This document shows positions 20,122-29,953 of a stretch of DNA of 64,000 nt, in pieces; position 1 is the stretch's first letter, and each line of letters begins with the position of its first letter. Origin of the DNA: Stentor coeruleus (taxonomy: Eukaryota; Ciliophora; Heterotrichea; Heterotrichida; Stentoridae); NCBI GenBank assembly GCA_001970955.1, contig MPUH01000079.1, positions 52,009 to 116,008 of the forward strand. The letters run 5' to 3'. Below the pieces are notes generated by a model. That model worked only from the letters and a program-made list of their open reading frames with translations, made no database searches and had not been told where the DNA came from. Both the position numbers and the translations under genes were made by a program.

Positions 20122-20500
20122 GGCTATAATCTACTTAAAAGCTTGTAGATCCATTAAGGTTTTTCCAATAATTAANCATTAAGGTTTTTCCAATAATTAA
20201 TAACTGAATATCAGCGGTTTCTTCATAATTATTAACTACTTCAAGATTATCCATATGATTCATCAAATATAATTCGTAAAAACTCATGGCGAACCATATC
20301 CTTTTTGATAAAAGCAAAAAAATTCTCTGACCCTTTTCTTTAAAACTTCTCAGCTTATTATCTTATCATTGTAAGCTGTAATTATTCTTAGCTGGAGAGT
20401 ATTTTATGCGTATTTTTGGGCTAAATTCTAAATTAGAGTTATTTCTTCTATGTATTTTCAGACAGAAATAAAAGATTTCCACATAAAAATGAGGCATACC
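20122..20500 (-). pseudogene. Possible gene with two in-frame stops
   Basis: On the minus strand an ATG near 20497 opens 43 codons (MPHFYVEIFYFCLKIHRR...) to a TGA-TAA pair. The same frame then continues for about 70 codons (KRIWFAMSFYELYLMNHMDN... LLIIGKTLMDLQAFK) to a TAG, once the 24-bp duplication around N20176 is collapsed. No GT...AG intron spans the two stops. The 3' part also has its own ATG (MSFYELYL, 43 codons), so a small independent gene is possible. No homology is recognised. Confidence 0.3.
20152..20200. repeat. 24-bp duplication around N20176 (assembly overlap)
   Basis: Bases 20152-20175 are repeated at 20177-20200. Confidence 0.88.
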
Positions 20501-21065
20501 TTCTTATAAACTTTAAAACCATTTATTGATTGAAATTGAACTTAAATGAGTATCTAAATAAAAATACAGACATTTAATGAATGGATAATATTATTAGGAT
20601 TTTTGGATTGAGTATTAAAGAGAAATGTTTTTTTGAGAATAAGAAAGGCAATACGTTTATGAAGTAATAGTTTTATGAGTTTAAGAAAAATATTTATGAA
20701 GTAATAGTTTTATGATTAAAATATACAAATTATAGACGTTATTTAAAAGAAAGGTTTATTTGACCTAATTTCAAAGTTTGGATAAAAATTTTTCTTACAC
20801 TAAAAGATTTAAAGTTTATTTATTAAAAAACATCGCATAAATCATAAAGCATAAAAACTTTTCTAATAAACTCATCATAATAATCAAAAGCTAAAACCCT
20901 CAACAAAAATCCTCCCATCACTTTCAATCCATCATATCTATCATCCAAAACCCTTACAACAAATTATTCCTAAAAGGATAAACAAAAAATCATTGCAGAA
21001 AAAACCTTCTGCAAAATTTCACATAAAAAAATCTCTATCTAAAGGTTTAAAAACCATTTTAGAAT

Positions 21066-21536
21066 CTAAATAATGAGTTTGTAAAGAGGTGGGCTTTGCT
21101 GAATAATCTTAGTAGCCTTCACATCAACAAAGTGTCCTTCAATAGGTCCTTTCGGTTGTCTCCTTAGCTTATCAGTTTTCCCTTCTTTTTTCGCTAATTC
21201 ATTAGCCTTAACTCTTTTCAAAAACTCTTCACGACATCTGCTTAATTGGATATGTTCTGGCCTTGCATGAATTTTCTTTTTAACAATTCTACTTCTAACT
21301 TGTTTGTTGACAATAATACCAATAGCATGAGGTGTAACATTAAAAACTCTTCCAGTCCTACCATGGTAAAACTTATATGGCATACCTTTATGAACTGAGC
21401 CGTCTACTTTGATATCCACAAAGTCTCCACGATGAAAATTAGCCATCAATTTGCCTAACGGGGCTTGACCATGACGTCTAAAAGGCCTAGAGAAAAGGTC
21501 TCGGGTCTTGGCTCTATAACCACGATGATGAGGCAT
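21066..21536 (-). CDS. RPL21: Ribosomal protein eL21 (RPL21), 156 aa
   Basis: A cytosolic large-subunit protein. The start is the ATG at 21536 giving MPHHRGYRAKTRDLF; four upstream codons in frame lack an ATG. It has the conserved basic N-terminus, GDFVDIKVDGSVHKGMPYKF, YHGRTGRVFNVTPHAIGI and RPEHIQLSRCREEFL. Length fits the family (about 160 aa). No intron is present. An abundant protein, and codon use is clean. Confidence 0.98.
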   Translation of the reverse strand: MPHHRGYRAKTRDLFSRPFRRHGQAPLGKLMANFHRGDFVDIKVDGSVHKGMPYKFYHGRTGRVFNVTPHAIGIIVNKQVRSRIVKKKIHARPEHIQLSRCREEFLKRVKANELAKKEGKTDKLRRQPKGPIEGHFVDVKATKIIQQSPPLYKLII

Positions 21537-22662
21537 ATTTATGGACAAAAATGAACTGAATACAATAAATTAAGTTAAGCTTAAGAGTTTGGCTTGGAAA
21601 AATACTTTTTAGGGTTGATGATTGATGAGATGTGTTGGAAAATATTGATTGTTTTTGATGGGATTTCAAAAATCACACTTTGTTTTCGAAGTCTGGAAGG
21701 ATGAATGAGAAGATTTTATTGAAGTTGGAGGATGGGATGTGGTAAGATGTGGATTTAGAAGTTGGTAATGGTTTGGAAAATTTTATTTGGTTTTAGAAAA
21801 GCTTGTTTTTGCTGGAGTTTTTATGATACTAGGATGAGATTTGCTTTTTTTTTGGGATTTTAGAAGAAAGTAGGGAAAAAATTCTGATTGTGATAAAAGA
21901 TAAGTTGCAGATTAGCTTGTAAAATAAAATCGATTATATTGTTTACTTGCCAGAAAATAATCACTAATTTTGTACAAACCAGATAAAGTCCCCATAAAAA
22001 CTAAGACTAAAATTGCCCACTACTATATGGATATTTTAAACTATTAACAGACTTGAAAAGATTATCAATTTTTATTACGCTAAATTCATAGTTTTTCTTT
22101 ATAATCTTAATTTAATTTCTCCTCAAACTTAAATAACACTTTAATCTCAAAGAATCCAATAACCTTCTCTAAAACTAATCTTTAAACCTATATTACAATC
22201 TACTTCTGCTTCACTATAATTTATATATCTTAGCAATAAACCTACTATATTCTGTTTCATAAAAAATCTTCAATATCTTTTATTATTACATAAATTCAAA
22301 CAGTTTTTCCTTCAAATCTCTTTACATAATCAGATTTTCACTAACTTTTCTCTACACTTCCTTCAATCAAACTTTGAAAAAAAAAATATAAACATAACCT
22401 TTATCAAAACAATACCGATTATTATAATCATACAAAATCCAAGCATTTTTCTATTTTTTTTTCATTATCACATCTTCAAATAACTATTTTACTAAGCTTT
22501 GTATCCAACACTCTCTAAGCTAGATAATTCCTTCATATTTTTGATGAATGTAATATTTTCTTTAAAGTTTTCAAATATGAGGGCTCTTGAACTGTATTTT
22601 TCTCAGTTGGGCGGCTTCAAGTTTATCTTTGTAAGCTATGATAATAGTTATCCATATTTACA
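21537..22662. other. 1.1-kb divergent spacer between RPL21 and the SANT gene
   Basis: G/T-rich to about 21900, C/T/A-rich and G-poor from about 22000 to 22500. An upstream ATG at 22577 with 18 codons could be a 5' exon of the SANT gene if a 17-nt intron (22631-22647) is removed; not adopted as the gene start. Confidence 0.5.
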
Positions 22663-23939
22663 ATGAAAGAAAAGCTCTCAGATCCAAGACTTCCAAGAAA
22701 AGTAACTTTTATATAGAGATCTCGTTCAAACATCAAAGAAGATGATAGCAAAAAAAAGCCAGTCACATCAGAGGAACTAGAAAAAATAAAGAAACTTGAT
22801 GCATTTATAGACCAAATCATCCACACAATCGACCCATTCACAGTAGACCCATTTGACTTCACAGCACCGAATATCAAAGAAAAGTTCCCAGAAATTAATC
22901 ACAACCAAGGGAATCAGGACTTATATCGTGAGTATATTCAAGAGCCGCATAAGCAGAAGAAAAGTAAGTCTTATTCAGAATTTGCTGAGTGCAAGAAACG
23001 CTTTGACTTGATAATGAACAAAGAAGACCCTGAGCAAGACTTAATAATGGGTAAAAGGTTTGAAATTTATAACAAATCAATACCAGTTAATAGTGAAGTA
23101 CAAGACATGCTTGGGTTTCTGGGTAATCTTCAAATGCCAAAAAGTGTTATTGAAAGAAAANTTGGGTTTCTGGGTAATCTTCAAATGCCAAAAAGTGTTA
23201 TTGAAAGAAAAAATATCCAAAAACAAGCGGTTTTATATAAAAATAAACCTAATGATGAACCGAAAAACATATTCACAGATAAAAAAATTACTATGAAAAT
23301 ACTAGAAATAGACNAAATATCCAAAAACAAGCGGTTTTATATAAAAATAAACCTAATGATGAACCGAAAAACATATTCGCAGATAAAAAAATTGCTATGA
23401 AAATACTAGAAATAGATCCTCCTCCTAGTGGGAACTTGAGTACACAAGAAAAGCTAGTTTTGATAAGAGGGATGGCTAAACATGTAGGAGATTGGGAAAA
23501 AATCGCTAAAGAATTCAAAAGCAAACCTGTGGAAAATGCAGAAAATCACACTGGGAATAATAAAAAAACTTTGGGAAATATTGATTTTCAACCTGTTCAA
23601 GTGGATGTATTGAAAAAAATATGGAGATGCTTAAAAGTAACTATGAAAGAAGAAGTTCTGGATATAAAAAAGAAAATCCCTCAGTATCATTTTTTCAAAT
23701 GGCTCAGGGCTGGAATTAGGAAGCTAGAACAAAGTAATGGGAAAAAACACAAACAAAAAAGTGCTAATTTTGTTAACCCTAAACCGAAAGAGCATAGATT
23801 TGATATGTTGAATCTGATGATTGAAGCTGAAAATGCAAAACGCATAGGAATAGAAAGTTCTACACACTTAATTATAACTTCTTCAAGTTCTTTTAAAGCA
23901 TATGCGAGTCCTGAAGGAATTGTGCGATTAATAAATTAG
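22663..23939 (+). CDS. SANT/Myb-like domain protein (1 intron; interrupted by two assembly duplications), about 368 aa
   Basis: Exon 1 is 22663-22701, then a 15-nt intron GTAACTTTTATATAG (22702-22716). Two single-N duplications (23111-23211 and 23211-23417) lie inside exon 2. Collapsing both gives 1107 nt, a multiple of three, in one frame. The second duplication is 103 bp and alone breaks the frame. The domain at about residues 205-240 (LSTQEKLVLIRGMAKHVG-DWEKIAKEFKSK) matches the first helices of a SANT/Myb repeat with its Trp spacing. A basic segment (PRLPRKRSRS) at residue 8 could be a nuclear signal. A chromatin or transcription role is inferred. The two copies differ at three sites, suggesting allelic variants. 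Confidence 0.8.
23111..23211. repeat. 50-bp duplication around N23161 (assembly overlap)
   Basis: Bases 23111-23160 recur at 23162-23211; with the N this adds 17 codons in frame. Confidence 0.93.
23211..23417. repeat. 103-bp duplication around N23314 (assembly overlap)
   Basis: Bases 23211-23313 recur at 23315-23417 with three substitutions (including TTCACAG/TTCGCAG and ATTACTATG/ATTGCTATG). The 104-base insertion shifts the frame; removing it restores the protein. Confidence 0.93.
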
Positions 23940-24240
23940 GTTGTCATTTTATTCTTGGTTTTTAATCAGTCACTTTACAAATCTCTTATCTTAAACATTA
24001 TAACAAACCCAATAATATTTAAAACAATTCGCTCACATATTTCAAAAACCTTCCAGTAAAAATTCCACTTAATTTCATCATAAAATTCATATAAAAAGCA
24101 TCTTATGACACATATCATATTTCCATTTCTAAATCCCAACAATTTCTCAACCTAAATCTTCCCAATATAAAATTTTCATCATATAAAACCAAAAATCAAA
24201 AAAATATCTAATATCTTCCGTAAAATGTATTTATAATAAA

Positions 24241-25005
24241 ATGGGGCGTAGGATTAGAGCTCAAAGAAAAGGACGAGGAAGCGTTTTCAGAGCCCACGTG
24301 ACTCATAGAAAGGGTGCTGCTGGGTTTCGAGTGTTAGACTACGCTGAACGTAATGGTTACATCAAAGGAGTAGTTAAAGAAATCATTCATGATCCAGGGC
24401 GTGGTGCACCTTTAGCTAAGGTGTTATTTAGAGACCCATATAGATATAGACAACATATTGAGACTTTTATCGCAACAGAAGGAATGTACTCTGGACAATT
24501 CGTCTATTGTGGCAAAAAAGCTCAACTAGTGGTCGGAAATGTTTTACCAGTCGGCAACCTTCCTGAAGGCACAGAAGTGTGTAATGTAGAAGAAAGAGCA
24601 GGAGATGGAGGTGCACTTGGAAGAGCTTCAGGGACAACTGCAACTGTTATTGGACACTCTGATGATGGCTTACAAACTCGTGTTAAATTGCCTAGTGGTT
24701 CAAGAAAAGCTATTGACTCATCATGTAGAGCTATGGTTGGAATTGTTGCTGGTGGTGGGAGAAATGATAAACCTTTACTAAAAGCTGGAAGATCATATCA
24801 TAAATATAGAGTTAAGAGAAACTGTTGGCCTAAGGTTAGAGGTGTTGCTATGAACCCTGTAGAACATCCTCATGGTGGTGGTAATCATCAACATATTGGG
24901 CATCCAAGCACTGTTAGAAGAGATGCTCCTCCAGGACAGAAAGCAGGTCTTGTTGCTGCTAGAAGAACTGGTAGAATTAGAGGTGCTAAAGAAATAAAAG
25001 ATTAA
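24241..25005 (+). CDS. RPL8: Ribosomal protein uL2 (RPL8), 254 aa
   Basis: A cytosolic large-subunit protein that lies close to the peptidyl-transferase centre. Full length, from [28 protein letters not shown] near residue 205 contains the conserved His important for peptidyl transfer, and [20 protein letters not shown] is the usual C-terminal rRNA-binding tail. No intron. The ATG is preceded by an ATAATAAA context common to starts in this window. The upstream 240 bp is C-rich and G-poor. Confidence 0.99.
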   Translation: MGRRIRAQRKGRGSVFRAHVTHRKGAAGFRVLDYAERNGYIKGVVKEIIHDPGRGAPLAKVLFRDPYRYRQHIETFIATEGMYSGQFVYCGKKAQLVVGNVLPVGNLPEGTEVCNVEERAGDGGALGRASGTTATVIGHSDDGLQTRVKLPSGSRKAIDSSCRAMVGIVAGGGRNDKPLLKAGRSYHKYRVKRNCWPKVRGVAMNPVEHPHGGGNHQHIGHPSTVRRDAPPGQKAGLVAARRTGRIRGAKEIKD

Positions 25006-25061
25006 GTTACGGATTATTTAGTTATAAATTTTAGTTAGAATATTGAAAGAGTTATTGATGT

Positions 25062-25493
25062 TTAGTTTGAAGATTCGAAACAGAATTTCACGTTATCTGT
25101 TGATTTCACACAAGATTCTTGTTCGCAGATTTGGTCCCATTCGATACGAGAATCGTTTATGTAACATACCCATTGCTTACCTTGATAAGGATGATCTTCA
25201 TTTTCCATAGGAATGCCTACTAATTGTTGAATGAAATATTGGAATCTTTTAAGGTCTTGGTTGTATTTTGATATGAAATTCGCGTTAAAAATAGGTCCGT
25301 GAATGTGGTTGAAAAGTAAGAAATTCATGATTACTGTTAGAGGAAGTTCTTCGTAATCAGTCTCATGTTTAAATTCTACCACAGTTTTGTCTGGTTTGAT
25401 GATTTTTAACTGAAATTTGTATTTTTCCTAATTGGTTGTTACTTGGGTCAAGTGAACATCTTGAGTTGCTTTTTTACTTGCCCCACAGCCCAT
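25062..25493 (-). CDS. Small N-myristoylated protein (1 intron), 138 aa
   Basis: Exon 1 (25493-25443) encodes MGCGASKKATQDVHLTQ; a 15-nt intron GTAACAACCAATTAG (25442-25428) is removed; exon 2 runs to 25062. Gly2 followed by Cys3 and Ser6 is a textbook N-myristoylation plus palmitoylation signal, so the protein probably sits on a membrane, in ciliates often the ciliary or cell membrane. The rest (FQLKIIKPDKTVVEFKHETDY...) is a compact, possibly beta-rich domain I do not recognise. It converges on RPL8 with a 56-bp gap. Without the intron the protein would lose its lipid anchor, so the first exon matters. Confidence 0.85.
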
Positions 25494-26560
25494 ATTATTA
25501 TTGATTGAAACACAATTTTATTACAGTAAATTTAGTTATCACTCTTTAATATTCCATATCATAATTTTTAAGTTTATATTTTCATAATATATAATCTAAG
25601 TTAAACTTTTAAAATTTGCAAAAGTCTATATCATATATTTCTAATGTATAACATAATCTTATGAATCAAAAATTGACACAAAAATATTTTCAAAACAGAT
25701 TAAAAAATTGAAAGTTTTTTAGTCGAAAAATTATTTTGTAATTTGATTATCACAAATGAAATTCTCTAATATACGAAATATACTTCTTAATGTATTCTCA
25801 TCTAGTTACTGAAAAATTATTAATTTATTCAATATTAAAAAAAAATTATGGATTTCTTATAGTCGGATTTGGTCTTTAAGGGTTGATGTTTGCTGGACTC
25901 AGACTAATCATTGTAATTGCGGCGGTGACAATAATTTTTACAAACCATAAGTATCCAAGCAATAAAATATTAAGAAGTTTAACGGCAAAGTTAAAAGTTT
26001 GATCCTTTTATTATCTATTAATATTAGAATCAATTCCTATTCAAGATTTTTAAATATAAGTTTTAATTAGATAGCAAACTTAAGTATAAATATCAAATCC
26101 CACTATAAAAAATCATAACTTCCATATTATTAAAGTGGAATATTGAATAAAATATGTTGTTCCATAATTTTTCTAATGAATATGCGGTAAGGACACACAT
26201 AAAAGAATGTATTTTTTTGTTACTAAATAACTATTACATTATTCATCCATTATTGTAAATATATAGCTGTCTTATTAACTTAAAATAGATTAGAGCTATT
26301 AGGGCATCTAAAATTTATATATAAGAATGATGGCTAGTTCTTAGCATAAAAGGCGGTCTTATTTAAATCACTTTATCCTTGCCAAAATCCTTAAATAAAT
26401 TGTTTGATATTCATTTAGTGCTTATAAAAAGTATTAAAGGATTTTCTTAACTACAGGAATATTTACAAGTCATAAAAATTTTTTACTTGAGGTTTTCTTG
26501 TGATAGACTATAAAAATTTTAAATTTAATTATTTGTTTTAAAGATAAGAATTATTTATAA
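25494..26560. other. 1.1-kb divergent spacer with one GC-rich island
   Basis: AT-rich flanks of two divergent lipid-anchored-protein genes. The only distinctive part is about 25860-26002, which is clearly richer in G and C than its surroundings and holds a 38-codon ORF (listed). Confidence 0.55.
25886..26002 (+). CDS. Candidate micro-ORF for a 38-aa membrane peptide
   Basis: ATG 25886 to TGA 26000-26002 encodes MFAGLRLIIVIAAVTIIF followed by a basic tail (NHKYPSNKILRSLTAKLKV). It has one strong transmembrane helix. It sits in a GC-rich island of an otherwise AT-rich spacer, which argues for selection of some sort. The opposite strand is also open and hydrophobic but has no ATG. It could equally be part of a non-coding RNA or an exon of an unseen gene. 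Confidence 0.3.
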   Translation: MFAGLRLIIVIAAVTIIFTNHKYPSNKILRSLTAKLKV

Positions 26561-27319
26561 ATGGGAAACTGTTGTAAAGTCGCTAAAAAAGAAAAAGAGC
26601 CTAGAAAGGCTACTGTAGAATCTGGGACAATCTCAACTGAAGATCGTTCCCAGCGCAAGAAAACCTTAAGTATCATCTGTGAATCCTTAAACATAAACCT
26701 AAGTCTCCGATACCGTCCAGCCATTCCCCTACAAGATCTTAAAGAGCAGATCATAACTGAATGTCCTTCTTTAGAAATAAACAAATTTAGTTTATTCAGA
26801 GACGACCTAGAAGTACTTGATGCAACTGCCACACTTCAACAATTAGGAATAAGTCCAGGTGACACACTTCAAATAAAAATTAAAGAAGAATCAGTAACTT
26901 CAGAAGATATAATAGCAAGTGAAAACAACAGCATAATAGAACCAAATGAAGAGTTAAAAACAACTGAAATAAATGGAGTCACTGCTAAAAAAGGATTAGC
27001 CGCAAGAAATATTCGAGAAAGTGAACTAGTATCACCTAAAAAACCAGCTAAAGAACTATGGAGAACTGCTTTACCTTCACCTCCACCTCCAGGTCGACAA
27101 CTTATTAATTGTGACCCGATGGATGCTAGTTCATTGACTAATAATACTCATGATCGGTCTTTGAAAGCACCACAAGCTACTTTTCAAGTAAAATTGCCTA
27201 ATGGGATGATTGAAAGTGATGATAGCAATATGGAAGATAGAAAAGGTCAGGGACATAGGGAAAACTCGGCTAATTTTCAGGATTTGAAAGGACCATTTTA
27301 TATGTTTCAAAATGAATAG
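26561..27319 (+). CDS. Membrane-anchored ubiquitin-like domain protein, 252 aa
   Basis: It starts MGNCCKVAKKEKE: Gly2 for N-myristoylation, Cys4-Cys5 for palmitoylation and a Lys-rich patch that would reinforce membrane binding. Residues 36-107 form a ubiquitin-like fold by pattern: a beta hairpin, helix (PLQDLKEQIITECPSL), KFSLFRDDLEVLDATATLQQLGI, then SPGDTLQIKIK. It lacks a C-terminal GlyGly, so it is a UBL adaptor domain, not a conjugated modifier. The remainder is Ser/Pro-rich and disordered (LPSPPPPGR). Partner and pathway are unknown. The gene is divergent from the MGCGAS gene 1.1 kb away. Confidence 0.8.
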   Translation: MGNCCKVAKKEKEPRKATVESGTISTEDRSQRKKTLSIICESLNINLSLRYRPAIPLQDLKEQIITECPSLEINKFSLFRDDLEVLDATATLQQLGISPGDTLQIKIKEESVTSEDIIASENNSIIEPNEELKTTEINGVTAKKGLAARNIRESELVSPKKPAKELWRTALPSPPPPGRQLINCDPMDASSLTNNTHDRSLKAPQATFQVKLPNGMIESDDSNMEDRKGQGHRENSANFQDLKGPFYMFQNE

Positions 27320-27770
27320 AAACGCTTTCTTCTTAAATTATTATACAACTATTGAAATTGAAATGATCTAGTATATACATGATAATTCATTCATTATAAA
27401 AAAGTTATACTCCCACATTAAAGATGAATATATATAAATGCTATATTTTATTTTTATGTATATATCTCAAGTTTTAAAAATCGAATATAATAGTCATGCT
27501 TTTCGATTATTTTTCATAACCATATAAAAAATCTAACCATATTCATACAACCTTATTATCACAACAAAATTCTAATTAATAAGATGATATAATCAAATAA
27601 TATTCATCTTCATAAAACCCTTCAGCTCTAAAATATCTAACCTAAAAAAAAATCCATAATTTTAGGAATCAACANCCCTTCAGCTCTAAAATATCTAACC
27701 TAAAAAAAAATCCATAATTTTAGGAATCAACATATGAATATTCAATTAATAGCTAGGCTACCACTAAAAA
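27320..27770. other. Convergent spacer, no gene seen
   Basis: AT-rich, contains only the overlap duplication around N27675. Confidence 0.6.
27618..27732. repeat. 57-bp duplication around N27675 (assembly overlap)
   Basis: Bases 27618-27674 are repeated exactly at 27676-27732. Confidence 0.93.
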
Positions 27771-28949
27771 CTATTTAAAAAAGTCAACACTTCGACTTGT
27801 CGTCGTTGGTCTCAATGTATTTTTTGTATTCTCTCCATCTTCCATATACCTAGCAGGTTTCGGATGTTCAGCAGTAAAAATCTGGCCACCATCATCTTTC
27901 AACTGTACCAAAGCTCCAAGAACATGATCTTCTCCATCAATTTTGTTATAAAAATCGCCAATTTTATAATGCGCATCAGCTAAATTAGTAAACCAATTCG
28001 ATTTCCCAGCAACTCCTTTAACCCAAATTTCATTTTTTGTAGGTTTTTTAAACCTCTCAATATTTTTTTCAAACCAAGCCGAGATCTGTTTTATAGTATT
28101 CGCACCATTTGGTAGAAACTTTGCATTCATTTTTTCAGCCCCAAGCCAATGAGTAAATAAACTTGAAGTTAATTGGTTTCCTCCATCAACAACCAAAATT
28201 TCCCCAGTGATTTTTACTGACTTTTTTGATGCTAAAAACACTATAGCCCGAACAATTTCATCAACTCGGGCTATTCTATGTAAAGGATTTTTGCTTCTAT
28301 ATGTTGCTTTTATTTGAGGTACCTCTTCTGTACGCATGTTAAAATTTAAGAACTTAGTATTTACCATTCCTGGTGCTACAGCATTTACTCTTATTGGAGC
28401 CATTTCAATAGCCAAAGACTTTGTTAGCATTTCAAGTCCTGCTTTACTCATACAATAAGATATCATTCCTTGTTGAGGTCTATGACCCCATACGCTACTT
28501 AAGTTAATAATAGTTCCTTGACTTCTTAGTAATGATGAATGACATAGTTTTGATAAACTAAATACAGCTCTTAGATTTATGTTCATTAGATAATCATGCT
28601 CTCTTGGTGATGTACTTTCAAGATCATTTTCATACATGACTCCTGCTGCATTGATTAATATGTCAAGTCCTCCAAGATTTTCAAGAGCACAAATTACTGC
28701 ATCTTTATGTTCGTTTTCTTTAGTCAAATCACATTGTATACATATTGCTTGAGCTGGAAAGTCTCGACCTATTATTTCAAGATCTTTTATTTCACGTCCA
28801 ATCATTGCAATTCTTGATCCTTGATTTAAAAGCCAGGTACAACATGCTCGACCTATACCACCTGAAGCTCCAGTTATGATTATTCTTTTCATTGCGAAAT
28901 AGTGAGGATCAGGAACTTGTCTGAATAGATAAGAATCAAATCTGCTCAT
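27771..28949 (-). CDS. Short-chain dehydrogenase/reductase with extra C-terminal domain, 392 aa
   Basis: Residues about 20-265 are a classical SDR: TGASGGIG for NAD(P) binding (26-33), NAAG, catalytic Ser in NLSSVWG (about 150), Tyr and Lys in YCMSK (about 165), and the closing motif GEILVVDGG. These enzymes reduce carbonyls or oxidise alcohols; FabG-type 3-oxoacyl reductases are closest by pattern, but the substrate is not determined. A further 125 residues after the SDR contain alternating aromatic and charged segments (EIWVKGVAGKSNWF, DGEDHVLGALVQLKDDGGQ) that I do not recognise; they are absent from ordinary 250-aa SDRs. No targeting signal is clear. Confidence 0.92.
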   Translation of the reverse strand: MSRFDSYLFRQVPDPHYFAMKRIIITGASGGIGRACCTWLLNQGSRIAMIGREIKDLEIIGRDFPAQAICIQCDLTKENEHKDAVICALENLGGLDILINAAGVMYENDLESTSPREHDYLMNINLRAVFSLSKLCHSSLLRSQGTIINLSSVWGHRPQQGMISYCMSKAGLEMLTKSLAIEMAPIRVNAVAPGMVNTKFLNFNMRTEEVPQIKATYRSKNPLHRIARVDEIVRAIVFLASKKSVKITGEILVVDGGNQLTSSLFTHWLGAEKMNAKFLPNGANTIKQISAWFEKNIERFKKPTKNEIWVKGVAGKSNWFTNLADAHYKIGDFYNKIDGEDHVLGALVQLKDDGGQIFTAEHPKPARYMEDGENTKNTLRPTTTSRSVDFFK

Positions 28950-29646
28950 ATAATTATTATTGAAATTATTTTAGGTTTTGGAATTGGAATTTTTAATTTT
29001 TAGTTTGTGTTGTAGGTGGTTTAATGATTTTTTATAGATTTTGTTTGTTGTTTTAATAAAAGATTTGTAAAATTATTATTCTGTGAGGGATTATCTAGAT
29101 GTGGATCAGTAGCCATTATATTTGAGTTGAGATTATTTTGAAATCTTTTAAAGATGCTGTATTTTTACCTTGGATAGAAACTTATTTTTTTAGTTGCTTT
29201 ATTTTTACTTAGTTTGTATAAGCTTAATTGCTTTTAAACCTTGTAATAGAAATTTTCAGTTTTTAAATTTGAGTAGTAAAGATGAATAGAATTTGATTTT
29301 AAAAAAAGCAAGAGTTATATATTTGATCTTTATCTTAAACTCTAATATATTTATATATATTGAGATTGATAATTGAATAGCTTAGAGTTTTCAAATGTAT
29401 TTAATTATTAGTTTTATAATAAATGCAAAAGATTTTATTATTGGGCTAGTGATAAATATGAATAAATGCCAACTTTTAATACTCTGAATGATGTTAAGAT
29501 AACATAAAACTAGTATATTAAAATCAATATGATAAATAACTGTGGGCTTTATAAATTAGTTTAGTCTTAATCATCTCTTTTACTGATAGTTAAAAAAAAA
29601 AACTATAATAAATGATTAAAATCCTATAAGACTAAATTATATTAAA

Positions 29647-29841
29647 ATGAATCATAAATTTATTTCTTTTTATGACTTATATAAAATATCAAACGATAAT
29701 AAACTTAAAATTTTAGAAAAAAATACACCAACTAAGTATAAATCACCAAATGATAATAAACTTAAAATTTTAGAAAAAAATACACCAACTAAGTATAAAT
29801 CACATCATTTATTACTATCAAGCTGGGTTTTAAGAAATTAA
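29647..29841 (+). CDS. Questionable 64-aa ORF containing a tandem repeat
   Basis: ATG 29647 encodes a Lys/Asn-rich peptide with two copies of NDNKLKILEKNTPTKYK. No homology is recognised. The repeat is in frame (19 codons), which keeps the frame open but does not prove coding. It lies just upstream of the RMC1 gene. Confidence 0.2.
   Translation: MNHKFISFYDLYKISNDNKLKILEKNTPTKYKSPNDNKLKILEKNTPTKYKSHHLLLSSWVLRN
29690..29803. repeat. 57-bp tandem duplication without N
   Basis: Two adjacent near-identical 57-bp units (one or two substitutions). Unlike the other duplications here no N separates them, so it may be a real tandem duplication or an overlap that was joined end to end. Confidence 0.8.
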
Positions 29842-29953
29842 ATAAGTTTTTAATAATAGTCTTACCAAATAGTGTAAATTAAGATTCCTGATTTTTATAT
29901 ATTAATCTTTATAGATAAGCAAATTAATATGTTAGGAATATAATTAGGCGAAT

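Larger units (their letters stand above)
19642..21065. other. 1.4-kb spacer with one small broken unit
   Basis: G-rich to about 20030, C/A-rich at 20040-20110, a possible broken gene at 20120-20500 (listed), G-rich at 20570-20760, then C-rich at 20830-21060 downstream of the ribosomal gene. Confidence 0.55.
28950..29953. other. 1-kb spacer between SDR and RMC1 genes
   Basis: G/T-rich to about 29300, as upstream of other minus-strand genes, then AT-rich. The only structure is a 57-bp tandem repeat near 29690-29803. Confidence 0.6.

Noticed and set aside
22577-22662. Extra 5' exon for the SANT gene (MRALELYFSQLGG...) joined by a 17-nt intron
   Set aside because: The intron length would be non-standard and the 22663 ATG gives a good model; kept only as an alternative. 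It could also be an upstream ORF.
26330-26370. U5 snRNA-like loop (CGCCTTTTAT on the minus strand)
   Set aside because: The bases flanking the loop do not pair into the required stem and there is no proper Sm site.
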